NCBI RefSeq assembly: GCF_000014285.2
Contig: NC_008343.2
Span: 1,824,501 to 1,888,500 of the forward strand
DNA from: Granulibacter bethesdensis CGDNIH1
GTDB lineage: Bacteria; Pseudomonadota; Alphaproteobacteria; Acetobacterales; Acetobacteraceae
DNA: 64,000 nt
Direction: 5' to 3'
Every line of letters begins with the position of its first letter. Positions within the stretch are counted from its first letter, which is position 1. The notes beneath the pieces were generated by a model, which saw only the letters and a program-made list of their open reading frames with translations, searched no databases and was not told the DNA's origin. Shown in pieces: positions 25,770-34,770 of this stretch. The translations under genes were made by a program, and so were the position numbers.

Positions 25770-27941
25770 TCAGGCTGTTACCGCCATATCCATGCCGACC
25801 GTCTTATCAACCGGATAAGGCCCTCCAGCCCTGATCTGAATCGCCAGCAGCGCGATACTGTCAGGGGCACGCTCCCCAAGTGGCAGAACGGCATTGCCGT
25901 TGGTCCAGCGGCAAGGCACGGCCTCCATCGCACCCCACCCCGGCAGGTCGCTTTGTCTTAGATGACACTCGATATGACGAGTGGACGCGGCCTCGAACAG
26001 AAGAACCTCGCCAACCAGCACCCCGAGTTGCCGACGATCATCGACGAACGGGCCGATCATATCGCAGGGACGGCTGCTGCGGGAGGCGATGCGCACATCC
26101 CTGACATCTCCCGACACCATGAACATGACACGATCCTCGGTCTTGCGGACAGGACGGAGGATCTGCCCACCATCGGTCACCAGATGCAGCGCCGCATCAT
26201 CCGTCAAACGGGCTGTGACCGTGCGGTCAGGAAGACCGGCCTGTTCCGCGCGGGCCTCGATCTGACGGAACAGCGGCTCGACAAAATCCCGCGATACACA
26301 GAGAGGCGCCGCGGCAGCGTTCCAATCCAGATTGCGCCGACCATTGATCGCCACAACGCGGCCTTTGCTCTGGAAGGCATAACGGTTACCGGTATCGAGA
26401 TAGCTTTCCGTCAGAACACCATCCGCTTTGATCACCGAATGGGTCTCGGTTTCGATATGATAGCAATCATAAACCATGAAGGTTTTATCATAGAGGATAG
26501 AACGCCCATTCACGAGCATTCTCACCGGAACGAAGGCTCCGTCGAGGAACAGGCAATGTTCACCCGTGATCAGCATATCCTTGCACGGGACATCTGGAGC
26601 AATAGCATCTTTCAGCACGCGCACCGGATAGCCGGCAAGATCATCAGGAACGGAAGGCTGGACCCGCATCTGTGATTTCCCAACCCATGTCACCTTGCGG
26701 ACAGAGACTGTTCCACCATGATAGGTGACGATCTCATCCCCAACCTCAATGTCCTGTACAGGAACATCTCCCCGCGCCAGCGTGATCATGCTGTCAGGCA
26801 GGAAGCAGGGCGCCGATCCATCGATACCGGCATAGGTCACCAGCCTGCCGCCACCCGCCACGGTCGTCGGCTCTGTAACGGTGGCACCGGCAGAGACCGT
26901 CATGGTGAAAGCACCCGCCGAGGCATTACCCAGATAAGGGGACGTGACCGTAGCACCGGACATGACTGTCACATTGGCGGCACTATCCGCATCGGGGCCG
27001 CTATTGATATAGGTGTCGTTGATGGAACTGCCCCCGGCGGAAATCCTGACCACATTCGAATTATAGGTATTTCCCGACACCACCCCGCCATTGGCAACGA
27101 CCAGATAGCCGTTCACTTCCAAAGAATCCGTCATCGTACCGCCATTGAGCACGGAGACCGTCGGAACACCGCCGGCAATCGTCGCCCCGGACACGACCGC
27201 GCCGCTGGAAATGGTCAGCGTGTTGATGCGGGACATCAACACAGGGCCGGTGACGGATTGCGTACCGCTCTGGTAATAGGTCACGCCGCTGATATTGACC
27301 GCAGACCAGTTGCCGCCGCTCAGAAAGGTGAAACCTGAAAGCGGGGGCTCGGTATTCGGGGTTCCACTGCCATATGTGGCCGCCATGGAAACGACAGAGC
27401 CAGAGGTCGCCGTCAGCGCAGATACATGTGCGCCGGAGGATACAACGGCAGTCGCGCCCGCCCCCACTGTCAGCCCGGACACATTCGCACCGGAGCCGAC
27501 GACGACACGCAAGCCATTCACTGTTCCACTGTTGAAAGTCGCCCCATTCAACGTCCCGCCTGACGTCACCGAAACGGTCGCAGCGCCATCCGCAGCGGGG
27601 CCATCATTGACAAAGGTATCATTGATGGAACTGCCGCCAGCGGCAATCGTCACCACATTCGAATTATAGGTATTCCCCGATACAACCCCGCCATTGGCAA
27701 CGATCAGATAGCCGTTTACCTCGACAGACTCCGTCATGATGCCACCGCTGAGAACAGACACGGTGGGAACGCCTCCATCCAGAATGGCACTGGAAACAAC
27801 CGCGCCGCTGGAGATAGTCAGCGTGTTGATGTGGCCCAGCACCACCGGTCCGGTCACCGAAGTCGCGCCGCTTTGATAATAAGTCGTGCCGTTGCTATTG
27901 ACGGCGGACCAATTGCCGCCACTGAGATATGTAAGGCTCAT
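25770..27941 (-). CDS. Repeat-rich surface protein with Hint domain
   Basis: A 723-residue protein without an obvious signal peptide. Residues 1-370 consist of AIDA-like strand-loop-strand repeats (for example TISSGAVVSGATIAGGVPTV), arranged as two long copies of about 130 residues that both start LSGGNWSAVN and both contain GGVVSGNTYNSNVV. From Cys379 a Hedgehog/intein-type Hint domain begins (CFLPDSMITLARGDVPVQDI) and continues to LITGEHCLFLDGAFVPVRML and YDCYHIETETHSVI. About 180 further residues follow. Hint domains of this kind may process the protein by cleavage at the Cys. Its ATG overlaps the stop of the heptosyltransferase gene, so it is the probable glycosylation substrate. No autotransporter barrel is present, so the export route is unknown. 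Confidence 0.82.
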   Translation of the reverse strand: MSLTYLSGGNWSAVNSNGTTYYQSGATSVTGPVVLGHINTLTISSGAVVSSAILDGGVPTVSVLSGGIMTESVEVNGYLIVANGGVVSGNTYNSNVVTIAAGGSSINDTFVNDGPAADGAATVSVTSGGTLNGATFNSGTVNGLRVVVGSGANVSGLTVGAGATAVVSSGAHVSALTATSGSVVSMAATYGSGTPNTEPPLSGFTFLSGGNWSAVNISGVTYYQSGTQSVTGPVLMSRINTLTISSGAVVSGATIAGGVPTVSVLNGGTMTDSLEVNGYLVVANGGVVSGNTYNSNVVRISAGGSSINDTYINSGPDADSAANVTVMSGATVTSPYLGNASAGAFTMTVSAGATVTEPTTVAGGGRLVTYAGIDGSAPCFLPDSMITLARGDVPVQDIEVGDEIVTYHGGTVSVRKVTWVGKSQMRVQPSVPDDLAGYPVRVLKDAIAPDVPCKDMLITGEHCLFLDGAFVPVRMLVNGRSILYDKTFMVYDCYHIETETHSVIKADGVLTESYLDTGNRYAFQSKGRVVAINGRRNLDWNAAAAPLCVSRDFVEPLFRQIEARAEQAGLPDRTVTARLTDDAALHLVTDGGQILRPVRKTEDRVMFMVSGDVRDVRIASRSSRPCDMIGPFVDDRRQLGVLVGEVLLFEAASTRHIECHLRQSDLPGWGAMEAVPCRWTNGNAVLPLGERAPDSIALLAIQIRAGGPYPVDKTVGMDMAVTA

Positions 27942-29221
27942 TGAGGTCTGGCTCCATCGCTGTTGAGTGCTGCCATTGAAGGAATTGTCTTGATGGTTGA
28001 AATAACCGCTTCAGGCGTAATCAAACGTGAGCATTCAAACTGCCTGTCCGTGTTTTCATGGCGCGGACACCAGAAAATATTATTGTGATCAAACATGATT
28101 CTGGGATCATTCCAGCAGGAATTACAGGCATTCCAGTTGATGACCCGGTATGGCGTATAAAATTCGTTGGTCGGGTGGGTAAAACCCGAAATCAACACGA
28201 CATCAATCCCGACTGCCCAGGCCAGCCAGGAAAGTCCTGAGCTGGTACCAATAAAAAATTCGGCATGGGTCAGCCAGCGTACACGCTCTTCCAAAGGACG
28301 ATTACCGGTCTGATCCTCGCAGCCATGTGGAAGATGGTTCCAGACCCAGTTTTTGCCATGTACCGATTTCTGATCGATACAGATCACCCGCAATCCCTGA
28401 TCTTTCAGGAATTTGATGACCTCTCTCCATCCATCGGGATTGTTCCAATATTTGCACTGCGATGATGCCTGCGCGGCAATGCAGACATAGCGCTCCTCGA
28501 TGGGTCTGGAGTCATCACGGACAGCGATTGCAGGCCTGACCTCACCCGGATCGACACCCAGTATATAGGCCGCCGTCTTGTGGAGGCCGACATGCCGGAA
28601 GTCGCTGGGCTGCCAGTTATTTTCGGTATCCGTAAAGAACAAACCAATCCGGTAGGTTGCATAGGCTCGTTCCTGCAGATCGGACTTGGCCAGAACTTCC
28701 TTCGTGGTGAATTCGATGTTCGGATACTGATCCTTGAACAAGGCAATAAATTTATCAGCAACGACACAAATCGTTCTGGCGCCTGTTTTCTCCTGAAAGC
28801 GCGGCACATAGGAGAACCAGCCAATCGCATCTCCCAGCGTGCCAACCGGGATCTGGATCAGGATGATCTTGTCGGCCGGATCGAACTGATGATGGAAAAC
28901 ATCCCTGATACTGCCATCATCGGATACAAAAAAAACCCTGATCTCATAGCGCAGAAAATATCGCTTCGCCGATTGCAGACGACCATTTTTCAGATCGCCG
29001 TGGTACAGGATTACGCCAGATGCCTTATCACGCAGTGTCACCCGCCAGACACCATCCTCCCGCTCTGGAAAATGGACTCTGGCACCGTCGTTGAAATCAA
29101 AACGAATATCCTCAACCCCTTCCTGCGTCGGGACGGACGGAGCGGGAAGATATGCCCCTCCATGGAGGCAGGCAGACTCTGCAACCAAAACAGGAAACCC
29201 CTTATTTGCGCTGATTTTCAA
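27938..29221 (-). CDS. Autotransporter O-heptosyltransferase (TibC/Aah-like)
   Basis: A protein of 427 residues resembling bacterial autotransporter heptosyltransferases. It has an N-terminal beta-rich part (YFLRYEIRVFFVSDDGSIRD) and a GT-B nucleotide-sugar core (KIILIQIPVGTLGDAIGWFS; later ERVRWLTHAEFFIGTSSGLS). A C-terminal cysteine cluster (NACNSCWNDPR, then FWCPRH and FECSRL) matches the metal-binding finger of TibC. These enzymes add ADP-heptose-derived sugars to serines in strand-loop-strand repeats of adhesins before export. The adjacent, overlapping gene encodes exactly such repeats, so the two form a modification-substrate pair. The 267-base AT-rich gap upstream probably holds the promoter; no element could be fixed. 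Confidence 0.85.
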   Translation of the reverse strand: MKISANKGFPVLVAESACLHGGAYLPAPSVPTQEGVEDIRFDFNDGARVHFPEREDGVWRVTLRDKASGVILYHGDLKNGRLQSAKRYFLRYEIRVFFVSDDGSIRDVFHHQFDPADKIILIQIPVGTLGDAIGWFSYVPRFQEKTGARTICVVADKFIALFKDQYPNIEFTTKEVLAKSDLQERAYATYRIGLFFTDTENNWQPSDFRHVGLHKTAAYILGVDPGEVRPAIAVRDDSRPIEERYVCIAAQASSQCKYWNNPDGWREVIKFLKDQGLRVICIDQKSVHGKNWVWNHLPHGCEDQTGNRPLEERVRWLTHAEFFIGTSSGLSWLAWAVGIDVVLISGFTHPTNEFYTPYRVINWNACNSCWNDPRIMFDHNNIFWCPRHENTDRQFECSRLITPEAVISTIKTIPSMAALNSDGARPQ

Positions 29222-29488
29222 TCAAGAAAATAGGACAACTATCTTTTTCAAAGACAACAAAGCTTTATTTTGCAATGTAATTGATAACCCAGCCACGCTA
29301 ACACAATATTATTTATATAGTTTCAAGAATTATTATTAAATAATTCTTTATTTGTGATTGAATATTGATTTGTTATTTTTCTACTGCTGGTAATATTTTT
29401 ATCCAGCCATCAGAGACTGCCGGCAGCCACCTGAACGCAGAAAGGCGTGCAGGATAATGGCACGCAGCTGGTTTTTATCTGAACAGGC

Positions 29489-29563
29489 TGGCTGGGGCGG
29501 GAGGATTCGAACCTCCGCATGGCGGAATCAAAATCCGCTGCCTTACCGCTTGGCTACGCCCCA
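29489..29563 (-). tRNA. tRNA-Gln (anticodon TTG)
   Basis: On the minus strand the acceptor arms TGGGGCG and CGCCCCA pair fully, with discriminator G and an encoded CCA. The anticodon stem GCGGA/TCCGC encloses TTTTGAT, giving anticodon TTG (reads CAA, Gln). The T arm GGAGG-TTCGAAT-CCTCC is perfect. It bounds the accessory block on the right. Confidence 0.95.
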
Positions 29564-29660
29564 ACATGCCGTAACGCGGAGGATCAACCGGACAGGCAAT
29601 CCTGCGCACCGCCGCTTGATAAGCGGAACCGGCGCGCAGGTCCATCCCCCTGATCAGGAT

Positions 29661-31211
29661 TTAGTGCCGGAAATGGCGCATACCGGTGAACACCATGGCC
29701 AGACCGGCCGCATCCGCCGCGGCGATCACCTCATCATCCCGCACCGAGCCACCCGGCTGGATCACGGCCGTGGCACCAGCGGCAGAGGCGGCCTCCAGAC
29801 CGTCGGCGAAGGGAAAGAACGCATCCGACGCCACCACGCTGCCTGCGATCAGCGCGCCGCCTTTCTGGGCGGCAATGCGGGCGCTGTCGACGCGGCTCAT
29901 CTGCCCGGCACCAATGCCGGTGGTGGCCAGATCCTTCGCATAGATGATGGCGTTTGACTTCACATGCTTGCAGACGCGGAAGGCGAACAGAAGATCGCGC
30001 CATTCCGCATCGGTTGGTACCCGCTTCGTCACCACGCGCAGATCCTGGCGCTGGATGCGGCCATTATCGCGTGTCTGCACCAGCAGGCCGCCCGCCACGC
30101 TCCGCACCGCCATGCCCTGCTCAGCCGGGTCCGGCATGCCACCCGTCAGCAGCAGACGCAGCGCCTTCTTGCGTGCCACGATCTCCAGCGCGGCCTTATC
30201 CGCATCGGGGGCGACGATCACCTCGCTGAAAATGCTGGTGATGCGCTCGGCCGCTTCTGCGTCCAACGTGCGGTTGAGGGCCACGATCCCGCCGAAAGCC
30301 GAAACCGGATCGCAACGCAGCGCCAGATCCCACGCTTCCGCCAGACTGGCCGCCGAGGCGACGCCACAGGGATTGGCGTGCTTGACGATGACGACACTCG
30401 GCTGCTCGAACTCCGCCACGCATTCAAAAGCGGCATCGGTGTCGTTGATATTGTTATAGCTCAGCTCCTTACCCTGAAGCTGACGCGCAGTGGCAACGCC
30501 GGGACGCGCGCCCAGCGCATAGAAGGCGGCGCTCTGATGCGGATTCTCGCCATAGCGCAGACCCTGCCTCAAGCTGCCGCCGATGGAGAAATGACGCGGA
30601 AATTCCTCCTGAACCGTCCCCTGGGTCGCAAACCAGGTTGCAATGGCGCTGTCATAGGCCGCCGTGCGGGAAAAAGCCGCCGCCGCCAGCCGACGGCGCA
30701 GCGTGGCATCCGTGCCGCCATGCGCGGTGAACTGCTCCAGTACTGCATCATACTGCGCCGGATCGGTGACGATGGTGACGTGGTCGTGGTTTTTAGCCGC
30801 CGCACGGGTCAGGGCGGGGCCGCCAATATCAATGTTTTCGACACAGGTTTCGAAATCCGCGCCGGAGGCAACGGTGGCTTCGAACGGGTAAAGATTGACG
30901 CAGACCAGATCAATCGGAGCAATGTCGTGCTCATTCATCTGCGCGACATGCTCCGGCAGATCACGACGACCGAGAATACCGCCATGGATCTGCGGCACCA
31001 GCGTTTTCACCCGCCCATCGAGAATCTCGGGGAAACCGGTATGCGCTGAGACATCCTTGACCGCCACTCCCACCTCCCGCAGCGCCGCGGCGGAACCGCC
31101 GGTGGAGAGAATCTCCACCCCGCCAACTGCAAGCGCCTTGGCAAAGGGGATTAACCCGGTCTTGTCAGAGACGGAAATCAGGGCACGACGAATAGGGGCG
31201 GTAGCGGTCAT
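29661..31211 (-). CDS. purH: Bifunctional AICAR transformylase / IMP cyclohydrolase
   Basis: A 516-residue enzyme for the last two steps of IMP synthesis in the cytosol. The N-terminal cyclohydrolase part starts [13 protein letters not shown] and contains GGRVKTLVP-type [16 protein letters not shown] and [10 protein letters not shown]. The transformylase part has [25 protein letters not shown]-type [11 protein letters not shown], and the C-terminal [20 protein letters not shown] with [11 protein letters not shown]. The catalytic Lys-His pair in KHANP is present. I start at the ATG at 31211, which gives the usual N-terminus; a start at 31256 would add 15 unrelated residues. A hairpin-forming segment lies at 29603-29640, downstream of the stop. 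Confidence 0.95.
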   Translation of the reverse strand: MTATAPIRRALISVSDKTGLIPFAKALAVGGVEILSTGGSAAALREVGVAVKDVSAHTGFPEILDGRVKTLVPQIHGGILGRRDLPEHVAQMNEHDIAPIDLVCVNLYPFEATVASGADFETCVENIDIGGPALTRAAAKNHDHVTIVTDPAQYDAVLEQFTAHGGTDATLRRRLAAAAFSRTAAYDSAIATWFATQGTVQEEFPRHFSIGGSLRQGLRYGENPHQSAAFYALGARPGVATARQLQGKELSYNNINDTDAAFECVAEFEQPSVVIVKHANPCGVASAASLAEAWDLALRCDPVSAFGGIVALNRTLDAEAAERITSIFSEVIVAPDADKAALEIVARKKALRLLLTGGMPDPAEQGMAVRSVAGGLLVQTRDNGRIQRQDLRVVTKRVPTDAEWRDLLFAFRVCKHVKSNAIIYAKDLATTGIGAGQMSRVDSARIAAQKGGALIAGSVVASDAFFPFADGLEAASAAGATAVIQPGGSVRDDEVIAAADAAGLAMVFTGMRHFRH

Positions 31212-31331
31212 GATGGGTGCGAACTCCGGCTTGAAGACTGCCAGCGTGTCTCCCAAGCCGTGCGCGGCGACAAGAGCCTTCGCCGCATGCCCGCCCCTCT
31301 GCTGTCTTATGGGCCTCCTGCCTTTGGGAAG

Positions 31332-31787
31332 TCAGCGGGCGGCGTGAAGCTCCGGCCGCACTGGCAGGTTCTGGGCTTCGCGCACCGCCACCCAGGCTTT
31401 CGTCACAGCGTCGGAGAACATCATCCCGGGTGCCTTCTGACAGACGCGATAGACGGTGCGGGCGCGTTCGATCTTGTGCGGGGTGCTGTCCGGCAGCTCT
31501 GCCGTCGGCAGTCCCTTCGCGGCGGCGTTGCTTTCCAGAGTGCGGAAAGCATCATCGATTGTCTCGAACCAGCCGATCTTGCGGGAGGAAATATGGTTGC
31601 GCACCACCATCGCTTCGATCCGGCGACTGTTGACCACCTCCCCCACCGCAGCGCTGTAATCGGCGCAGCGCGGGCGATAGTTGTCCGTGGCGGCCTGAGC
31701 CTGTTTGACGGGCAGAAAGCCACTGACTGCAACAGCCACAGCGGCAAGCCGGGCAAACGGATGAAGCATCTTCCTGGAAAGGTGCAT
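31332..31787 (-). CDS. Hypothetical exported protein
   Basis: A 151-residue protein with a clear signal peptide (KMLHPFARLAAVAVAVSGFL, cleavage near AQA-A at residue 32). The mature part is about 119 residues, with two cysteines (RPRCADYS and YRVCQKAP) that could form a disulfide in the periplasm, and is mostly helical. I recognise no family. It lies just upstream of purH on the same strand, separated by 120 bases, and may be co-transcribed with it; the two products have no evident link. Confidence 0.65.
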   Translation of the reverse strand: MHLSRKMLHPFARLAAVAVAVSGFLPVKQAQAATDNYRPRCADYSAAVGEVVNSRRIEAMVVRNHISSRKIGWFETIDDAFRTLESNAAAKGLPTAELPDSTPHKIERARTVYRVCQKAPGMMFSDAVTKAWVAVREAQNLPVRPELHAAR

Positions 31788-31991
31788 GATGGGTGATCTC
31801 CGGCACGTCGGTTCGACAGACCCGGCGGTAATGCCGGATATGTCTCATTTAGACATGTCGAACGGCGGATGCACCCATCTTCGCACCTGCACAATACTAT
31901 GTCACAATCCGGCAGATGTTCTGCAATATAAGGCCGTTTCAAGGCAACGCAGAGAGAGCGTGAGAAGGAATGCCTCTCTTTTGTCTCGGTG

Positions 31992-32339
31992 CTATTCTTT
32001 CTCGATCGTGCATTGCAGGGGATGCTGGTTATGGCGGGCCAGATCCATCACCTGCGTTACCTTGGTCTCGGCGACCTCATAGGTGAAGACACCGCAGACC
32101 CCTACCCCGCGCCGATGCACATGCAGCATGATCTGGGTCGCTTCTTCGCGGGTTTTCTGAAAAAACCGCTCCAGCACATGCACGACGAACTCCATCGGCG
32201 TGTAATCGTCGTTCAGCATCAAGACCTTATACAAGGACGGCTTGCGTGTTGCCGGGCGCGTTTTCGCAATCAGTCCGGTGCTGGTGCCATCCCCGGCATG
32301 ACCCTGCCCGTGCTCATCGCTGCCATGGATATCGATCAT
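31992..32339 (-). CDS. clpS: ATP-dependent Clp protease adaptor ClpS
   Basis: A 115-residue protein with the ClpS core [20 protein letters not shown], then [19 protein letters not shown] and [15 protein letters not shown]. ClpS binds the N-domain of ClpA and hands N-degron substrates to ClpAP. The Asp-Asp and Met of the substrate pocket (LNDDYTPM) and the HVHRRG segment are intact. The ATG at 32339 has GGGAAGA at good spacing; the longer frame to 32528 overlaps the phasin gene and is rejected. The first 30 residues are a flexible tail, as usual. Unusually, clpA is not adjacent in the window. Confidence 0.93.
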   Translation of the reverse strand: MIDIHGSDEHGQGHAGDGTSTGLIAKTRPATRKPSLYKVLMLNDDYTPMEFVVHVLERFFQKTREEATQIMLHVHRRGVGVCGVFTYEVAETKVTQVMDLARHNQHPLQCTIEKE

Positions 32340-32496
32340 GGTATTCTTCCCGTCATGAAGCCGTACCATGCGCCGCTTGGGCGCGGCGCGTTCCAGCCTA
32401 CCATATCGGATCAGGGCTGGCGGGGGAAAGAGGGAGCAGGCAGGGAAAAGCACCTGATGCATTCTGCAGGCACAAGCACACCGGAAGCGGGATCGC

Positions 32497-32838
32497 TCAC
32501 CCCATCCGATCGACGGCAGCAGAGACACGCTCGGTCAGAGGGGCCAGCGCCTGCTCCGCCACCCGCATGGAAGCATCAGCCAACCGGCTGGTATCCACCA
32601 CGGCTTTTTCCATCACATCGCGGGCAAAGCTGTTCTGGACCTCAATCATATCCTGCACGGAGCGGGTTTCCGCCATACGGCGCATGGCATTGGTGGCCGT
32701 TTCCAGACCATCCTGAGCACTGGCAAGCCATTGACGGGACAGTTCCTGAAACCCGCTGGCCCAGACCTGACTGCACTGAAGCAAGGCGTCAAAATTGTCG
32801 CGATGGAAGGCCATCAGATCGTCAGGGCCTGGAATCAT
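32497..32838 (-). CDS. Phasin family protein
   Basis: A 113-residue, almost wholly helical protein with the phasin-type pattern ([20 protein letters not shown], then [20 protein letters not shown] and a final [19 protein letters not shown]). Phasins coat polyhydroxyalkanoate granules, and some act as storage-independent stress chaperones. No polyhydroxyalkanoate genes occur in this window, so granule association is inferred from the family only. It lies upstream of clpS on the same strand, with about 157 bases between. The ATG at 32838 is preceded by GGGAA about 12 bases away. Confidence 0.8.
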   Translation of the reverse strand: MIPGPDDLMAFHRDNFDALLQCSQVWASGFQELSRQWLASAQDGLETATNAMRRMAETRSVQDMIEVQNSFARDVMEKAVVDTSRLADASMRVAEQALAPLTERVSAAVDRMG

Positions 32839-33295
32839 GCTGTATCATTCCCGTTCATCCCGCGCCGGGAGGGAGCGGAGGAGACGTTCAGACTATACGG
32901 CCTGGTCTGTCCGGCATGGGCAGGCGTCATTAATTACCATGCCCGGACCGTCATCAAACATGAGCCGTCATGTTGCATTGCAACACGAGGTGTCAGGTAG
33001 CCCTCCCTCCCGTTAAAGTCAATGACGGCAAGGCTTCCTCATCGCCGCCAGCCTTGCCGGATGGCTCAATGATGACAGTTCCGCAACACCGGGGGGTTAT
33101 CCGCCACGGCCAAGAACCGCTCTGCAAATCATCTGTTAACATACCGGAAATATTGCTTTTCCCGGCAAACGACGCTGGACAGCAGCCGTGCTCGCCTATT
33201 AGGTTTAATAATGCATGGGGGGATGGACCGTGGGGCGTATAAAAGCTGACAGAGCGCAGGCAAGCCGGGCCATTGCAGCAGAGGAGACACCCGTC
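32839..33295. other. Intergenic region without recognisable gene
   Basis: About 457 bases between the divergent phasin and carboxypeptidase genes. Short open frames on both strands have no family resemblance. It must contain both promoters, but I could not fix any -35/-10 pair, repeat or RNA structure with confidence. Confidence 0.5.
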
Positions 33296-34585
33296 ATGAT
33301 GGTGTCCCCTCTCCGCCGCAGCTGGCGCGCCCGGCTTACCCCCGCCCTGTTCGGCAAGATCGTCCTGCGCAGCACCATCATCGGCGGGCTGCATGTGTCT
33401 GCAGGAGCCGCGTTCCTCACCACCGCAGCAACCGGTTTTTCCACTACGGCCTACGCCCAGATCGGTTCCGAGCGCTACAGCTCCATCGTCGTCGATGCCA
33501 ATACCGGGGCTGTTCTTTCCGCCTCCAGCCCCGATGAACTGCGTCACCCCGCCAGCCTGACCAAGATGATGACGCTGTATATGCTGTTCGAGGCATTGCG
33601 GGATCGCCGGGTCTCCCTTGATGATCTGGTTCCGGTCTCCGGTCATGCCGCCTCCATGTCGCCCTCCAAGCTCGGGCTGGTCCCCGGCACAAGGCTGACG
33701 GTCGAGGAAGCCATTCTCGGCCTGGTGACCAAATCCGCCAATGATGCCGCCGCCGCTGTCGGTGAGATGCTGGGCGGTAGCGAGGAGCAGTTCGCGCAGA
33801 TGATGACCATCCGCGCCCGTGCGCTCGGCATGACCCGCACCGTGTTCCGCAACGCATCCGGCCTGCCGGACCCGGACCAGATCAGCACCGCCCATGATAT
33901 GGCTGTGCTGGCCCGTCATCTGATTCTCGATTTCCCATCTGAATATCGTTACTTCAGCACGCCCAGCTTCGTGTTTCACCGCCATGTGATCCCGAACCAT
34001 GATCGCATGCTCTCCATCTACCCGGGTGCGGACGGGCTGAAGACCGGTTATACCAATGCATCCGGGCTGAATCTGGTCACATCCGCCCTGCGGAGCGACG
34101 TCAGGCTGATCGGCGTGGTGTTCGGCGCCTCCAACAAATATGAGCGCGACAGCCATATGGCAGCGCTGCTCAATGCCGGATTCAGGCAGGAAGGCGTGCA
34201 GTCTGACGGTATGGCTGTGGCACAGGCACGGGCACCGTCCTTCATCTCCTCCGCCCATGCGTCGGCCATGCCGGTTTCCGCACGGATGCGGGTGGCCCGC
34301 CATCAGGCGCGCGTTCCTGCCGCACGGGAGGTCGAGGTGGCCGAGGCCCCCGTCATGCCGCGCAGCAGACTGCACCGCTCCGTCTCCGTGGTGCAGGTCG
34401 GTGCTTTCAGCACCCGTGCCGCCGCCCAGCGGGCTGCGACCGGAGCCGCCCATCAGGATGGCGGCAAGGTGCAGGTGACACCCGTTATGGTGAAGGGACA
34501 GAAGCTGTGGCGGGCACAGGTCCAGAAAATCTCATCTCTCGTCAAACCATCCAAGGCACGCCACACACAGGTGGCGGCCCGTTAA
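33296..34585 (+). CDS. D-alanyl-D-alanine carboxypeptidase with C-terminal SPOR domain
   Basis: A 429-residue penicillin-binding protein of the S11 family. All three active-site motifs are present: SLTK with Ser87, SAN near residue 147, and KTG near residue 249. The enzyme trims the terminal D-Ala from peptidoglycan stem peptides in the periplasm. A membrane/signal segment (TIIGGLHVSAGAAFLTTAAT) ends near AYAQ. The last 70 residues form a SPOR domain (SVVQVGAFSTRAAAQRAA, then KLWRAQVQKIS), which binds denuded glycan strands at the septum and implies recruitment to the division site. GAGGAG lies 10 bases before the ATG at 33296; an earlier ATG at 33215 has no site and would displace the signal segment. 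Confidence 0.92.
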   Translation: MMVSPLRRSWRARLTPALFGKIVLRSTIIGGLHVSAGAAFLTTAATGFSTTAYAQIGSERYSSIVVDANTGAVLSASSPDELRHPASLTKMMTLYMLFEALRDRRVSLDDLVPVSGHAASMSPSKLGLVPGTRLTVEEAILGLVTKSANDAAAAVGEMLGGSEEQFAQMMTIRARALGMTRTVFRNASGLPDPDQISTAHDMAVLARHLILDFPSEYRYFSTPSFVFHRHVIPNHDRMLSIYPGADGLKTGYTNASGLNLVTSALRSDVRLIGVVFGASNKYERDSHMAALLNAGFRQEGVQSDGMAVAQARAPSFISSAHASAMPVSARMRVARHQARVPAAREVEVAEAPVMPRSRLHRSVSVVQVGAFSTRAAAQRAATGAAHQDGGKVQVTPVMVKGQKLWRAQVQKISSLVKPSKARHTQVAAR

Positions 34586-34654
34586 GCCCTCCTGATTTTT
34601 TCGGCTGACGGCCTTATATCTGTTCCAGCTACCCGCCAGGGCGGCTTCCCGGAA

Positions 34655-34682
34655 GGGGCGAAATGTTTTTCCATTTCGCCCC
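34655..34682 (+). other. Long perfect hairpin upstream of ndh
   Basis: A perfect 11-bp inverted repeat (GGGGCGAAATG with CATTTCGCCCC) around a six-base TTTTTC loop, 70 bases after the carboxypeptidase stop and 88 bases before the ndh ATG. No T run follows, so it is not a standard terminator; it may end the upstream transcript or be a leader structure. Confidence 0.5.
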
Positions 34683-34770
34683 ATTGCTTGTGCACATTTG
34701 CTGACAGGGCCTGCACAGCCTGCCCCCTGTCGATTTCTGTCGATCAAAAATCGTGAGGATACAGAATTCC

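Noticed and set aside
25201-25770. Attachment-site duplication of the tRNA-Thr 3' end
   Set aside because: No second copy of the tRNA 3' segment could be found near the block's other end, and there is no integrase gene.
32993-34453. 486-codon minus-strand frame
   Set aside because: Antisense to the D-Ala-D-Ala carboxypeptidase whose three active-site motifs are intact.
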